This document shows, in pieces, positions 52,916-61,798 of a stretch of DNA of 64,000 bases. The notes under the pieces were generated by a model. The model was given only the letters and a program-made list of their open reading frames with translations, was not told the origin of the DNA and ran no database searches. Positions within the stretch are counted from its first letter, which is position 1; every line of letters starts with the position of its first letter. The position numbers were made by a program, and so were the translations under genes. The stretch is from JAFALK01 sp042701975 (GTDB lineage: Bacteria > Pseudomonadota > Gammaproteobacteria > Burkholderiales > Burkholderiaceae_C): contig CP170561.1 in the NCBI GenBank assembly GCA_042701975.1, positions 1,178,001 to 1,242,000 on the forward strand, given 5' to 3'.

Positions 52916-53857
52916 ATGGCCTTCAAGGTGTACGTAGACGGACAGGAAGGCACGACGGGCCTGCGCATCAATGAGTACCTGGCCGCCCGCAGCGACATCG
53001 AAGTGCTGCGCATCGATGCCGACAAGCGCAAGGACGCCGCCGAGCGCGCCCGCTTGCTCAACGCCGCCGACGTGGCCTTCCTGTGCCTGCCCGACGCCGC
53101 TTCGCGCGAGGCCGCGGCCATGATCACCAACCCGAACACCTGCCTGATCGACGCCAGCACGGCGCACCGCACGGTCGCCGGCTGGACCTTCGGGCTGCCC
53201 GAGCTGGCACGCGGCCAGCGCGACGCCATCCGCAAGGCCAAGCGCATCGCCAACCCGGGCTGCCACGCCAGCGCCTTCATCCTGGCCGTGCGTCCGCTGG
53301 TCGATGCCGGCCTGCTGTCACCCGATGCGCTGATCACGGCGAGCTCGATCACCGGCTACTCCGGCGGCGGCAAATCCATGATTGCCCAGTACGAGACGGA
53401 GAGTGAGCCCAAGCTCACGTCGCCGCGCCCGTACGGCCTGGGCCTGGCCCACAAGCATCTGCCTGAAATGATGGCCCACACGGGCCTGAAGACCGCGCCC
53501 GTGTTCATGCCCATCGTCGGCAACTTCTACAAGGGCCTGGCGGTGACGGTGCCGCTGCACCTGTCGATGCTCAAGCCCGGCACGAAGGCCGAGCATCTGC
53601 ACCAGGCGCTGAGCGCGCATTACGAGGGCGAGCGCTTCATCCGCGTGATGCCGCTGCGCGATCCGGGCACGCTGGAAGAAGGCTTCTTCGATGTCCAGGC
53701 CTGCAACGACACCAACCGGGTGGACCTGTTCGTGTTTGGCAGCGAGACCCAAGTGCTCGTGATGGCCCGGCTGGACAACCTCGGCAAGGGCGCCAGCGGC
53801 GCGGCCGTGCAGAGCATGAATGTGCACCTGGGCTGCGAAGAGTCGCTCGGGCTCTGA
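52916..53857 (+). CDS. argC: N-acetyl-gamma-glutamyl-phosphate reductase, type 2
   Basis: A 313-residue enzyme of arginine synthesis that reduces N-acetyl-glutamyl-phosphate with NADPH. It is the short (type 2) AGPR: VDGQEGTTGLRI at the nucleotide-binding N-terminus, nucleophile Cys in ANPGCHASAF near residue 118, and GYSGGGKSMIAQYE, HLPEMMAHTGL further on. The start ATG 52916 has AGGAG upstream. It is the only plus-strand gene inside the minus-strand block from parB to mnmG, splitting parA from parB. Confidence 0.96.
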   Translation: MAFKVYVDGQEGTTGLRINEYLAARSDIEVLRIDADKRKDAAERARLLNAADVAFLCLPDAASREAAAMITNPNTCLIDASTAHRTVAGWTFGLPELARGQRDAIRKAKRIANPGCHASAFILAVRPLVDAGLLSPDALITASSITGYSGGGKSMIAQYETESEPKLTSPRPYGLGLAHKHLPEMMAHTGLKTAPVFMPIVGNFYKGLAVTVPLHLSMLKPGTKAEHLHQALSAHYEGERFIRVMPLRDPGTLEEGFFDVQACNDTNRVDLFVFGSETQVLVMARLDNLGKGASGAAVQSMNVHLGCEESLGL

Positions 53858-53876
53858 GCCTTCGCTGAACGGCTCG

Positions 53877-54641
53877 CTACTCCTGCAGTGCGCAGGGGTC
53901 GTTGCTGCGGTAGTGGTAGCGGTAGCCCGTTTGGAAGGCGAGGCGGCCGTAGAGCCGCTTGGCCGCATGGTTCTCGGTGCTGACCTGCAGATAGGCTTGC
54001 GTCGCACCCTGTGAACGCGCGTGATGCAGCAAGGCCAGGCACAAGGCCTGGGCGTGGCCGCGGCCGCGCTGGTCGGGCGGCGTGAAGATGTCGTAGAGAC
54101 CGACGATGCTGTCTTCGACAACGATCTGCCCGCAGGCCAGCAACTGGCCGGCCGCATCTTCCAACACAAAGCCCTGGTACTCGACCGCCGCGTGGATCAT
54201 GCGCTCGGCATGGGCGGCGATGGCGCGCTCGCTGGAGCTGCGCAAGCCCCCAACGATCTGGGCGTAGTGGGCGGCATCCACGTGGCGGATGGCCGGGCCT
54301 GCGGCCAGCTCGTCGAGTGAGGGCCGCAGCATCACATCCGTGTAGTCGAAGTCGAACCAGCCCAGCTGGGCGAGCTGTCGGTCGAGATCGGCGGGACGGC
54401 TCCAGGGCGTGATGCGGACAATCAGCGGCAGCCCAGCGCCGGAGAAAGCATGCTGGCAGCGGGCCAGCAGTTCAGGCAAGGGCAGGGCTCCGGCGGCCAG
54501 CGCATTGACGCAGCGCGAGCGCTTGGCCTTGCCCGGCGACAGCCGCAGCAGCCAGCCGTCGACCTCGGCCTGTTGAGGCGGCGCGCTGGCGTTGAGGCCA
54601 GCGGCTTCTGCGCGACGGGCCAGCGCCTCCATGGTCGTCAC
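53877..54641 (-). CDS. GNAT-family N-acetyltransferase, two-part
   Basis: A 254-residue protein with a degenerate N-terminal half and a C-terminal GNAT domain. The acetyl-CoA loop is PPDQRGRGHAQALCLALLHHARS, followed by AYLQVSTENHAAKRLYGRLAFQTGYRYHYR, all typical. Substrate unknown. Its ATG lies within the parA stop (4-nt overlap), so it is translated with parA; such accessory acetyltransferases beside parA occur in related genomes, but any link to partitioning is unproven. Confidence 0.88.
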   Translation of the reverse strand: MTTMEALARRAEAAGLNASAPPQQAEVDGWLLRLSPGKAKRSRCVNALAAGALPLPELLARCQHAFSGAGLPLIVRITPWSRPADLDRQLAQLGWFDFDYTDVMLRPSLDELAAGPAIRHVDAAHYAQIVGGLRSSSERAIAAHAERMIHAAVEYQGFVLEDAAGQLLACGQIVVEDSIVGLYDIFTPPDQRGRGHAQALCLALLHHARSQGATQAYLQVSTENHAAKRLYGRLAFQTGYRYHYRSNDPCALQE

Positions 54642-55408
54642 ATCGTCTTGATGCGTTCGACCATTTCGCGGGCGAAGTCCACGAAGGCCTGGGCACCCTT
54701 GGAGCTGGGGTCATAGACCACGCCGGGGAGGCCGTGGCTCGGTGCCTCGGCCAGGCGCACATTGCGCGGGATGATGGCGTCGAAGACCTTGTTGCCGAAG
54801 TGGCTCTTGAGCTGGTCGCTGACCTGGGTCTGCAGCGTGATGCGCGGATCGAACATGACGCGCAGCAGGCCGATGATCTGCAGATCCGGGTTCAGGTTGG
54901 CGTGCACCTGTTTGATGGTGTTGACCAGATCGGTGAGGCCTTCCATGGCGAAGTACTCACACTGCATCGGCACGATCACACCGTGGGCCGAGCACAGGCC
55001 GTTGAGCGTGAGCATCGACAGCGATGGCGGGCAGTCGATCAGGACGAAGTCATAGTCGGCGCTGGTGGCCGCGATGGCCGCCTTCAGGCGCTTCTCACGA
55101 CGCTCCAGCCCGACGAGTTCGATCTCCGCGCCCGCCAACTCGCGGTTGGCGCCGAGCACGTCATAGCCGGCCTTTTCGCTGCGAGCCTTGGCTTCGGCAA
55201 TCGTGGCCGACTCCAGCAGCACGTCGTACAGCGTCAGCTCCAGCTTGCGCTTGTCCACGCCGGAGCCCATGGTGGCGTTGCCCTGGGGGTCGAGGTCGAT
55301 GACCAGCACGCGCTGGCCAATCTGGGCCAGCCCGGCCGCCAGGTTGACGGTGGTGGTCGTCTTGCCGACGCCGCCCTTTTGGTTCGCAACGCAAAAAATC
55401 TTCGCCAT
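54638..55408 (-). CDS. parA: Chromosome partitioning ATPase ParA
   Basis: A 256-residue ParA/Soj ATPase. Deviant Walker A with signature Lys KGGVGKTTTTVNLA near the N-terminus, switch I region DLDPQGNATMGSG, Walker B VLIDCPPSLSMLTLNG near residue 120. It binds DNA non-specifically in its ATP form and moves ParB-parS complexes. The short N-terminus, without an HTH, is typical of chromosomal Soj rather than plasmid ParA. It is 54 nt from rsmG in the conserved mnmG-rsmG-parA order. Confidence 0.97.
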   Translation of the reverse strand: MAKIFCVANQKGGVGKTTTTVNLAAGLAQIGQRVLVIDLDPQGNATMGSGVDKRKLELTLYDVLLESATIAEAKARSEKAGYDVLGANRELAGAEIELVGLERREKRLKAAIAATSADYDFVLIDCPPSLSMLTLNGLCSAHGVIVPMQCEYFAMEGLTDLVNTIKQVHANLNPDLQIIGLLRVMFDPRITLQTQVSDQLKSHFGNKVFDAIIPRNVRLAEAPSHGLPGVVYDPSSKGAQAFVDFAREMVERIKTM

Positions 55409-55462
55409 GGTTTTCAGGGGAGTGGGGCCCGATGGTAGCCGTGCCCGGAGCGGTGGGTGCCG

Positions 55463-56116
55463 TCAAGCGCGGGGCTTGATCCAAATGAGACAGCGTTGGG
55501 CGTCCAAGCCCGGCACATCGAGTTGTTCCACGTGAAACACATCGAGGTCTGAGGGCAGGGCGGCCAGTTCTTCGGCCGGGTGTTGGCCCTTCATGGCCAG
55601 CCAGATGGCGCCCGGCTTGAGGTGTTGGCGGGTCAGGGTGGTGAAGTCCTGCAGCGAAGCAAAGGCGCGCGAGGTGATCAGATCGAATGGCGGCACGCGC
55701 AGCTCTTCCACCCGCGAGTGCTCGCCGTGCAGGTTCTTCAAGCCGAGTTCGGCTGCCACCTGCTTGATGAAGGTGGCCTTCTTGCCGACGGCGTCCACGC
55801 AGGTCACGTCGATGCTCGGATCGCAAATTGCCACGACAACGCCCGGCAAGCCGCCGCCGCTGCCCACGTCCATCAGGCGCAGCGGCTGGCCGTCGGCCGG
55901 GCGGCGCAGGGCGGGGATGAGGCTCAGGCTGTCCACCAGATGCTGGGTCAGCATGGCCGATGGATCGCGCACCGCCGTCAAGTTGTAGACCTTGTTCCAC
56001 TTCTGGATCAGGGCCAGGTAGGCGAGGAGCTGGTCGAGTTGAGCGTCGGAGAGGTTCAGGCCGAGGGTCTGGGCGGCGCCAGCCAGCGGCGCGCGGAGGT
56101 CTTCAGAGGTCATCAC
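55463..56116 (-). CDS. rsmG: 16S rRNA (guanine-N7) methyltransferase RsmG
   Basis: A 217-residue SAM-dependent enzyme that methylates G527 of 16S rRNA. The cofactor site is LMDVGSGGGLPGVVVAI near residue 78, with WNKVYNLTAVRDPSAMLTQHLVDSLSLIP before it and FDLITSRAFASLQDF after it, all family signatures. It overlaps mnmG by four bases. A parS sequence sits inside the 3' end, encoding FHVEQL. Confidence 0.96.
   Translation of the reverse strand: MMTSEDLRAPLAGAAQTLGLNLSDAQLDQLLAYLALIQKWNKVYNLTAVRDPSAMLTQHLVDSLSLIPALRRPADGQPLRLMDVGSGGGLPGVVVAICDPSIDVTCVDAVGKKATFIKQVAAELGLKNLHGEHSRVEELRVPPFDLITSRAFASLQDFTTLTRQHLKPGAIWLAMKGQHPAEELAALPSDLDVFHVEQLDVPGLDAQRCLIWIKPRA
55524..55539. other. parS site 1 (one mismatch)
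   Basis: TGTTCCACGTGAAACA, differing from the ParB-binding consensus TGTTTCACGTGAAACA at one position, within rsmG. Confidence 0.85.
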
Positions 56117-58056
56117 GCAGCATCCACAAATCCCTTGAAGCGACCCTTCTTGAGGTGCACCAGCAGCAGCGAGATGGCCGCCGGCGTCACGCCCGAGATG
56201 CGTGAGGCCTGGCCCAGCGTCTCCGGCCGGTGCTTGTTCAGCTTCTGCCGGACCTCGAAGGAGAGGGCCTGGACGGCGTCGTAGTCCAGCTCTTCCGGCA
56301 GGCGCAGGTGCTCGAAGTGGGCGGCGCGGGCCACGTCTTCGACCTGCTTGTTGATGTAGCCGGCGTACTTGGTGCTGATCTCGAGCTGCTCGATCACGGC
56401 GTCGGCCAAGCTTTCGCCCAACTCGGCGGCGAGCGTTTCACGTGAAACACCGGCCTCCGGTTTCGCAATGGCGGCCACCTCGGTCAGCGTCTTGAATTCC
56501 ACGCCGGGCCGGCGCAGCAGCTCGATCAGGTTGTATTCGCGCTCCAAGGCCTTGCCGACGAGACGTTCAGCATCCGCATCCGGCAGCACGCGCGGATGCA
56601 CCCAGGTCGTCTTCAGCTTCTCTGTTTCACGTGAAACAGCGTCGCGCTTGCGGTTGAAGGCATCCCAGCGGGCGTCGTCCACCAGACCCATGGCGCGGCC
56701 GGCTTCGGTCAGGCGCAGGTCGGCGTTGTCCTCGCGCAGCTGCAGGCGGAACTCGGCGCGGCTGGTGAACATGCGGTAGGGCTCGGTCACGCCCTTGGTG
56801 ATGAGGTCGTCCACCAGCACGCCCAGGTAAGCCTGGTCGCGCGCCGGCAGCCAGGGCGCTTCACCCTTGACCTGCAGCGCAGCGTTCAGGCCGGCGAACA
56901 GGCCTTGGGCCGCCGCTTCTTCGTAGCCCGTTGTGCCATTGATCTGGCCGGCGAAGAACAGGCCCTCGATGGCGCGGGTCTCGAAGCTGCTCTTGAGCTC
57001 ACGCGGATCGAAGTAGTCGTACTCGATGGCGTAGCCGGGGCGCAGGATGTGGGCGTTCTCCAGGCCGGGGATCGATTGCACGGCGGCGATCTGGATGTCG
57101 AAGGGCAGGGAGGTGGAAATGCCGTTCGGGTAGAACTCGTGCGTGGTCAGGCCCTCGGGCTCCAGGAAGATCTGGTGGCTGTCCTTGTCGGCAAAACGAT
57201 TGACCTTGTCCTCGATGCTCGGGCAGTAGCGCGGGCCCACGCCCTCGATCACACCGGTGAACATCGGGCTGCGGTCGAAGCCGGAGCGGATGATCTCGTG
57301 CGTGCGGGCGTTGGTGTGCGTGATCCAGCAGGGCAGTTGCTGCGGATGGGGAATGCCGTGGCCCATGAAGCTGAACACCGGCACCGGGTCCAGGTCGCCA
57401 GGCTGTGCCTCGCACTTGGAGAAGTCGATGGAGCGGCCGTCGATGCGCGGCGGCGTGCCGGTCTTGAGGCGGCCTTGCGGCAGCTTCAGCTCCTTGAGCC
57501 GGCCCGACAGCGAAACCGCCGGCGGATCACCCGCGCGGCCAGCCGAGTAGTTCTGCAGGCCGACGTGGATGCGCCCGTCCAGGAAGGTGCCGGCGGTCAG
57601 GACCACGGCACGGGAACGGAACTGCAGGCCCATCTGCGTCACCGCACCGACGACGCGATCGCCCTCGACCATCAGGTCATCCACCGCCTGCTGGAACAGC
57701 CACAGGTTCGGCTGGTTCTCCAGCATGCGACGGATGGCGGCCTTGTAGAGCACGCGGTCGGCCTGGGCGCGGGTGGCGCGCACGGCCGGGCCCTTGGAGC
57801 CGTTGAGGATGCGGAACTGGATGCCGGCTTCGTCCGTGGCCAGGGCCATGGCGCCACCCAGGGCGTCCACTTCCTTGACCAGGTGGCCCTTGCCGATACC
57901 GCCGATCGACGGGTTGCAGCTCATCTGGCCCAGGGTCTCGATGTTGTGGGTGAGCAGGAGCGTCTTGCAGCCCATGCGGGCGCTGGCCAGCGCTGCCTCG
58001 GTGCCGGCATGGCCGCCACCGACGACGATGACATCGAATTCCTGGGAAAAGAGCAT
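56113..58056 (-). CDS. mnmG: tRNA uridine 5-carboxymethylaminomethyl modification enzyme MnmG
   Basis: A 647-residue FAD enzyme (GidA) that with MnmE modifies wobble uridine in tRNAs. FAD-binding GGG motif VVGGGHAGTEAALASARMG at the start, the conserved CNPSIGGIGKGHLVKEVDALGG near residue 47, and the C-terminal helical domain with ARISGVTPAAISLLLVHLKK. ATG 58056 is chosen over a TTG at 58074. Two parS sites lie within the gene. The divergent upstream region has a perfect DnaA box. Confidence 0.97.
   Translation of the reverse strand: MLFSQEFDVIVVGGGHAGTEAALASARMGCKTLLLTHNIETLGQMSCNPSIGGIGKGHLVKEVDALGGAMALATDEAGIQFRILNGSKGPAVRATRAQADRVLYKAAIRRMLENQPNLWLFQQAVDDLMVEGDRVVGAVTQMGLQFRSRAVVLTAGTFLDGRIHVGLQNYSAGRAGDPPAVSLSGRLKELKLPQGRLKTGTPPRIDGRSIDFSKCEAQPGDLDPVPVFSFMGHGIPHPQQLPCWITHTNARTHEIIRSGFDRSPMFTGVIEGVGPRYCPSIEDKVNRFADKDSHQIFLEPEGLTTHEFYPNGISTSLPFDIQIAAVQSIPGLENAHILRPGYAIEYDYFDPRELKSSFETRAIEGLFFAGQINGTTGYEEAAAQGLFAGLNAALQVKGEAPWLPARDQAYLGVLVDDLITKGVTEPYRMFTSRAEFRLQLREDNADLRLTEAGRAMGLVDDARWDAFNRKRDAVSRETEKLKTTWVHPRVLPDADAERLVGKALEREYNLIELLRRPGVEFKTLTEVAAIAKPEAGVSRETLAAELGESLADAVIEQLEISTKYAGYINKQVEDVARAAHFEHLRLPEELDYDAVQALSFEVRQKLNKHRPETLGQASRISGVTPAAISLLLVHLKKGRFKGFVDAA
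56434..56449. other. parS site 2 (one mismatch)
   Basis: CGTTTCACGTGAAACA, one mismatch (first base) to the parS consensus, within mnmG. Confidence 0.85.
56623..56638. other. parS site 3 (perfect)
   Basis: TGTTTCACGTGAAACA, an exact match to the bacterial parS consensus, within mnmG, encoding part of a Val-Ser-Arg-Glu stretch. Confidence 0.93.
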
Positions 58057-58109
58057 GGAAGGCCTAACGAACAAGTTCAGCGGGCAAACCCTGAATTTTA
58101 ACGGCGGCC

Positions 58110-58118
58110 TGTGGATAA
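58110..58118. promoter_or_regulatory. DnaA box upstream of mnmG
   Basis: TGTGGATAA is the exact complement of the DnaA box TTATCCACA. It is the only perfect box noticed here, in the short divergent region between mnmG and the YkgJ-like gene; it may regulate mnmG but does not by itself define an origin. Confidence 0.6.
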
Positions 58119-58137
58119 GTCACGAGAGAATGTGGGC

Positions 58138-58404
58138 ATGGAATGCCGTTCTCACTGCGCCGCTTGCTGCATCGCGCCTTCGATCTCCAGTCCGATACCG
58201 GGCATGCCCTTGGGCAAGCCGGCCGGCGTGAGGTGCGTGCAGCTGGATGCGGAGGACCGCTGCCTCATTTTCGGGCAACCGGAGCGACCGGCCGTGTGCG
58301 CTTCGCTGCGGCCGCATGAGGACATGTGCGGCGCCAACCGCGAGCAGGCGTTGCGCTGGCTCGGGCATCTGGAAGACCAGACGCGGCCCTGGCCTCAGGC
58401 CTGA
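58138..58404 (+). CDS. YkgJ-family cysteine-cluster protein
   Basis: An 88-residue protein with a putative zinc- or iron-sulfur-binding cysteine set: CRSHCAACC at the N-terminus, then GVRCVQLD, DRCLIFG and PAVCASLRP, DMCG. This matches the short YkgJ family, whose biochemical role is unknown. ATG 58138 starts just before the cluster. The last ten bases overlap the 3' end of the convergent ABC exporter gene. Confidence 0.88.
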   Translation: MECRSHCAACCIAPSISSPIPGMPLGKPAGVRCVQLDAEDRCLIFGQPERPAVCASLRPHEDMCGANREQALRWLGHLEDQTRPWPQA

Positions 58405-60521
58405 ATGACGCTCCGCAGATCCTGCGCCACCTTGCCCGCGTGCAAGGCGACGACGCGCTGCGCCGCAGCGATGGTTTCCGGGCGGTGAGCAATCACTATC
58501 TTCGTCAGCGGCAATTGGCGTAGCGACGCATTGACTTGGCGTTCCTTCTCGACGTCCAAAGCGCTGGTGGCCTCGTCCAGGAACAGGAAGGCCGGCCGCT
58601 TGTACAGCGCACGGGCCAGCAGGATGCGCTGCCGCTGGCCGCCGGAAAGGCTGGACCCCATGTCGCCGATCAGGCTCTGGAAGCCCATGGGCATGGCGGC
58701 GATGTCGTCGAAGACGCAGGCCCGGCGGGCGCACTCCTCGATCCAGGCTTGATCGGCCTCGGGGTCGAAGAAGGCGATGTTGTCGGCGATGGAGCCGGCA
58801 AAGAGCTGGTCGTCCTGCATCACCGTGCCGATGCGTTCGCGCCAGGCCGACAGGCCCAGCTGCGAGAGCGTCTTGCCGCCGACGCGGATCTCGCCCGACT
58901 GCGCCTCGTGGATGCCCAGCAGCAGCTTGAGCAGGGTGGTCTTGCCGCAGCCCGAGGGGCCGACGACGGCCACCGACTCGCCCGGCTCGAGTGCGAAGCT
59001 GCAACCGGCCAGCACCTCCGGCTCGCCGTCGGCATAGCGAAAGTGCAGATTGTCGATCTCCAGCGTCTGCGCTGGCGTGTCGCCGAGCGCCACGTCTTCC
59101 AGCGGCTCTGGCTGGGTCAGCACGATGTCGGCCAGGCGCTCGCCTTGCAGTCGCAGCATGCGCAGCTCCACCAGCTTGTCGATCAGGCCGGCCAGCCGGG
59201 TGCTGAACTGCTCCTTGTAGGCCAGGAAGGCGAACAGCATGCCCACCGAGAGCTGCTGGTTCAGCGCCAGCGCCGCGCCCATCCAGACGATGATGACGCG
59301 CTCCAGGCCGAACAGCAGCTTGTTGGCCACGCCCATCCAGAGCTCGAGCTTGCGCGCGGCGATGCCGGCGTTCATCTGCTCGACGACGAGGTTGTTGAAG
59401 CTGGCGCCGCGCACGGCTTGGGCGTTGAAGAGCTTGATCGCCTGGGCGCCGCGCAGCGATTCGAGGAAGTGGCCGTTCTGGCGCGCCTCGTGCACCAGCT
59501 GTTCTTCGGTGGCTTCGCGCAGCGGCTTGAAGAAGGCGGCGCGCAGCCCGGCATAGGCCGCCACGGCGGCCAGTGCCACCAGCGTCAGGCGCGGGCTGTA
59601 CACCCACATCATGGCGGCGGTGAGCAGCACCATCACGCCGTCGAGCATGGCTTCTGCGAAGCGCGTGGAGAGCGTGCGCTGGATCTGCTGGACGCTGGAG
59701 AAGCGTGAGAACACGTCGCCGACGTGGCGCTTCTCGAACCAGGTCAGCGGCAGCCGCAGCAGGTGGCTGAAGACCTGGGTGAGCCACTGCACGTTGAGCG
59801 TGCTCGACAGGAAGAGCACCGACCACGACCGCAGCACGCCCACGCCCACCTGCAGCAGCACCAGCAGGCAAAAGCCCAGGCCGAGCGTGACGAGCAGATC
59901 GCGATCCGCGCTGACGAGCACGCCGTCGACCGTCCACTGCAGCAGGAAGGGCGAGAGCAGATTGAGCAGCTCCAGCCCCAGGGCCAGCGCGAGGATCTGC
60001 GCCACCGAGCGCTTCAGCCCCGTCACGCGGCCCAGCAGCTGGCGCCAGCGCAGCGGCGGCTGCGGCGGTTGCGTCGCGAAGCCGGGACCGGGGCGTAGCT
60101 CCAGGGCCACGCCCGTGAAGTGCGGCGAAAGCTCGGCCAGTGACATGCTGCGCCGGCCGCGTGCCGGATCGTGCACGATGGCGCGATCGCCGCGCACCTC
60201 GGCCAGCACGACGAAATGGTTGAAGTCCCAGTGCAGGACCGCCGGCAGCTGCAGCTGCTCCAGCTGCGCCGGCTCGGCCCGCAGGCCGCGGCTCGTCAGG
60301 CCCAGGCTGTTGGCCATGCGAACCAGCTCGGCCATGGTCGTGCCCTTGAGCGAAATCGAGAAGCGCGAGCGGGCCGCCGGCAGATCCAGATGCGCGCCCA
60401 GGCTGCTTGCCACCATGGCCAGGCAGGCCAGCCCGCACTCGGCTGCTTCCGTTTGCAGAATGACCGGCAGGCGCTGGCGCGAACGCCAGCCCAGGTTCAG
60501 GCGCCCAAGAAGTTCAGACAC
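58395..60521 (-). CDS. Peptidase-containing ABC exporter (C39 peptidase, bacteriocin type)
   Basis: A 708-residue half-transporter of the ColV/LagD/PCAT type. The N-terminal C39 protease, which cuts after double-glycine leaders, has Gln23 and Cys29 (ILQTEAAECGLACL), His102 (NHFVVL) and Asp118 (VHDPARG): a complete catalytic triad. A six-helix membrane domain (about 170-440) and an ATPase domain follow (Walker A GPSGCGKTT, signature LSGGQRQRI, H-loop IAHRPETI). It should process and export the small GG-leader peptide encoded upstream. The gene overlaps the HlyD-type gene stop by eight bases. Confidence 0.96.
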   Translation of the reverse strand: MSELLGRLNLGWRSRQRLPVILQTEAAECGLACLAMVASSLGAHLDLPAARSRFSISLKGTTMAELVRMANSLGLTSRGLRAEPAQLEQLQLPAVLHWDFNHFVVLAEVRGDRAIVHDPARGRRSMSLAELSPHFTGVALELRPGPGFATQPPQPPLRWRQLLGRVTGLKRSVAQILALALGLELLNLLSPFLLQWTVDGVLVSADRDLLVTLGLGFCLLVLLQVGVGVLRSWSVLFLSSTLNVQWLTQVFSHLLRLPLTWFEKRHVGDVFSRFSSVQQIQRTLSTRFAEAMLDGVMVLLTAAMMWVYSPRLTLVALAAVAAYAGLRAAFFKPLREATEEQLVHEARQNGHFLESLRGAQAIKLFNAQAVRGASFNNLVVEQMNAGIAARKLELWMGVANKLLFGLERVIIVWMGAALALNQQLSVGMLFAFLAYKEQFSTRLAGLIDKLVELRMLRLQGERLADIVLTQPEPLEDVALGDTPAQTLEIDNLHFRYADGEPEVLAGCSFALEPGESVAVVGPSGCGKTTLLKLLLGIHEAQSGEIRVGGKTLSQLGLSAWRERIGTVMQDDQLFAGSIADNIAFFDPEADQAWIEECARRACVFDDIAAMPMGFQSLIGDMGSSLSGGQRQRILLARALYKRPAFLFLDEATSALDVEKERQVNASLRQLPLTKIVIAHRPETIAAAQRVVALHAGKVAQDLRSVIQA

Positions 60522-61767
60522 GGCGGGCCAGGCTCAACAGGGGTTCGAAGATCCACTCGATCAGCCGGCGGCTTTCCAGCAGCACGTCGGCGTCGAGTTG
60601 CATGCCGGCCGACAGCTGCTGCGGCTGGCCGTAGGCCTGCACCGTCTGCGCATCGAGCGCCACGGTGATGCGGTAGAGCGGTTCGCCGGCCTGGGCCTGC
60701 GAGAGGCCGACCGGCAGGTTCAGCGCTGCGAGTTCGGTGGGGGAAAGCGGTGTGCGCGCCACCTGCAGCACGCGGCCGCGCTGCTGGCCGAACTTTTCAT
60801 ACGGATAGGCCTGGTAGCGCAGCATCACGGTCTGCTGCGGATGCACGAAGCCGACGGCGCTGGAGGGTGCGTAGAGCTGCGCCTGCATCTGTGTGTTGGT
60901 GGGCAGCACATTGGCGAGCAAGGCATTGGCGGCGACGTTCTGGCCGGGATCGGCCTGCAGACTGGACACGATGCCGTCCGTCGTCGCCCGCAGCACCAGC
61001 CGGCGTCGGCCTTCGGTCTCCAGGCCTTGCTTGCGCAGCTCGGCCAGATCGCGCGCAATCTCGCCTTGCTGCACCTCGTGCTTGAGCGGCAGCTCGGTGC
61101 GCTCGGCGTCCACGGCCTGCAGATCGCGGCGCAGGCTTTCGCGTTGCCGTTGCAGGGCCTGCGCGCTGGCTTGCAGGCCGAGCAGCTCTTCGCGACGCGT
61201 CTGCAGCTGGGCGGTGGAGATGAACTGGTCGCGCGCGAGGTTTTCGAAGCGGGCCAGCGACTCCTTGGCCAGGGCCAGGCGCTGCGCCTGCAGATCGGAC
61301 TCGGTCTGCAGCTGCGCCAGTTCGCGCTCAAGGCCTTCGCGCCGTGCGAGCAGGCCTTGGGCCTGCGCCTGCATCAGCTGTCGTGCCTGCGCGGACGTGC
61401 CCTGCAGGCTGTGCTCACGCTCGACGAGGTTCTGCGCAATGCCTTCGATCGACTGGCTGGCGCTGTCCAGTGCGAGGACGAACAACACGTCGCCGGCATG
61501 CACCGTCTGGCCTTCGACCGCGCGACGTTCCAGCACCGTGGCGGCTTGCGGGCTTGCCACGCGAAGCACACCGCGATCGGGCACCAGATAGCCCGCCACG
61601 CGCGCCTTGCGCGTGTACTCGCCGATGAACAAGAAGGCGACCACGCCGATCACGGCGCACAAAGCCAGAAAGCCCATGAGCCGCAAGGAGAGCGGTTGCA
61701 TGAGCTCGATCGATCCCAGCCAGGCTTGTTGTCGCCCGGCCAGGGCTTCGCGTCGGAAGAGGTTCAA
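60514..61767 (-). CDS. HlyD-family secretion adaptor (MFP)
   Basis: A periplasmic membrane-fusion protein of about 417 residues pairing with the C39 exporter. One membrane anchor (LALCAVIGVVAFLFIGEYTRKARVAGYLVPD), a long coiled-coil region (about 120-270) between the two halves of the lipoyl-like hairpin (PQAATVLERRAVEGQTVHAGDVLF; GIVSSLQADPGQNV), and a beta-barrel end. The start is uncertain: TTG 61767 gives the typical N-terminus NLFRREALAGRQQAWLG; ATG 61701 would cut into it, and the frame extends to 61902 over the peptide gene. An outer-membrane TolC partner is not in the window. Confidence 0.9.
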   Translation of the reverse strand: MNLFRREALAGRQQAWLGSIELMQPLSLRLMGFLALCAVIGVVAFLFIGEYTRKARVAGYLVPDRGVLRVASPQAATVLERRAVEGQTVHAGDVLFVLALDSASQSIEGIAQNLVEREHSLQGTSAQARQLMQAQAQGLLARREGLERELAQLQTESDLQAQRLALAKESLARFENLARDQFISTAQLQTRREELLGLQASAQALQRQRESLRRDLQAVDAERTELPLKHEVQQGEIARDLAELRKQGLETEGRRRLVLRATTDGIVSSLQADPGQNVAANALLANVLPTNTQMQAQLYAPSSAVGFVHPQQTVMLRYQAYPYEKFGQQRGRVLQVARTPLSPTELAALNLPVGLSQAQAGEPLYRITVALDAQTVQAYGQPQQLSAGMQLDADVLLESRRLIEWIFEPLLSLARRV

Positions 61768-61776
61768 TCGGAAGGG

Positions 61777-61793
61777 GGCAGGCAGAGCCTGCC
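61777..61793 (-). other. Stem-loop between peptide gene and exporter genes
   Basis: GGCAGGC-AGA-GCCTGCC, a perfect 7-bp stem in the 31-nt gap between the peptide stop and the adaptor start. No T-run follows, so it is more likely an mRNA processing or attenuation element than a full terminator, allowing more peptide than exporter to be made. Confidence 0.5.
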
Positions 61794-61798
61794 GAGAA

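Noticed and set aside
58110..58118. Replication origin at the mnmG upstream region, as in E. coli
   Set aside because: Only one perfect DnaA box and a short gap of about 80 nt with no AT-rich unwinding region. The region may be origin-proximal, but an oriC cannot be supported.
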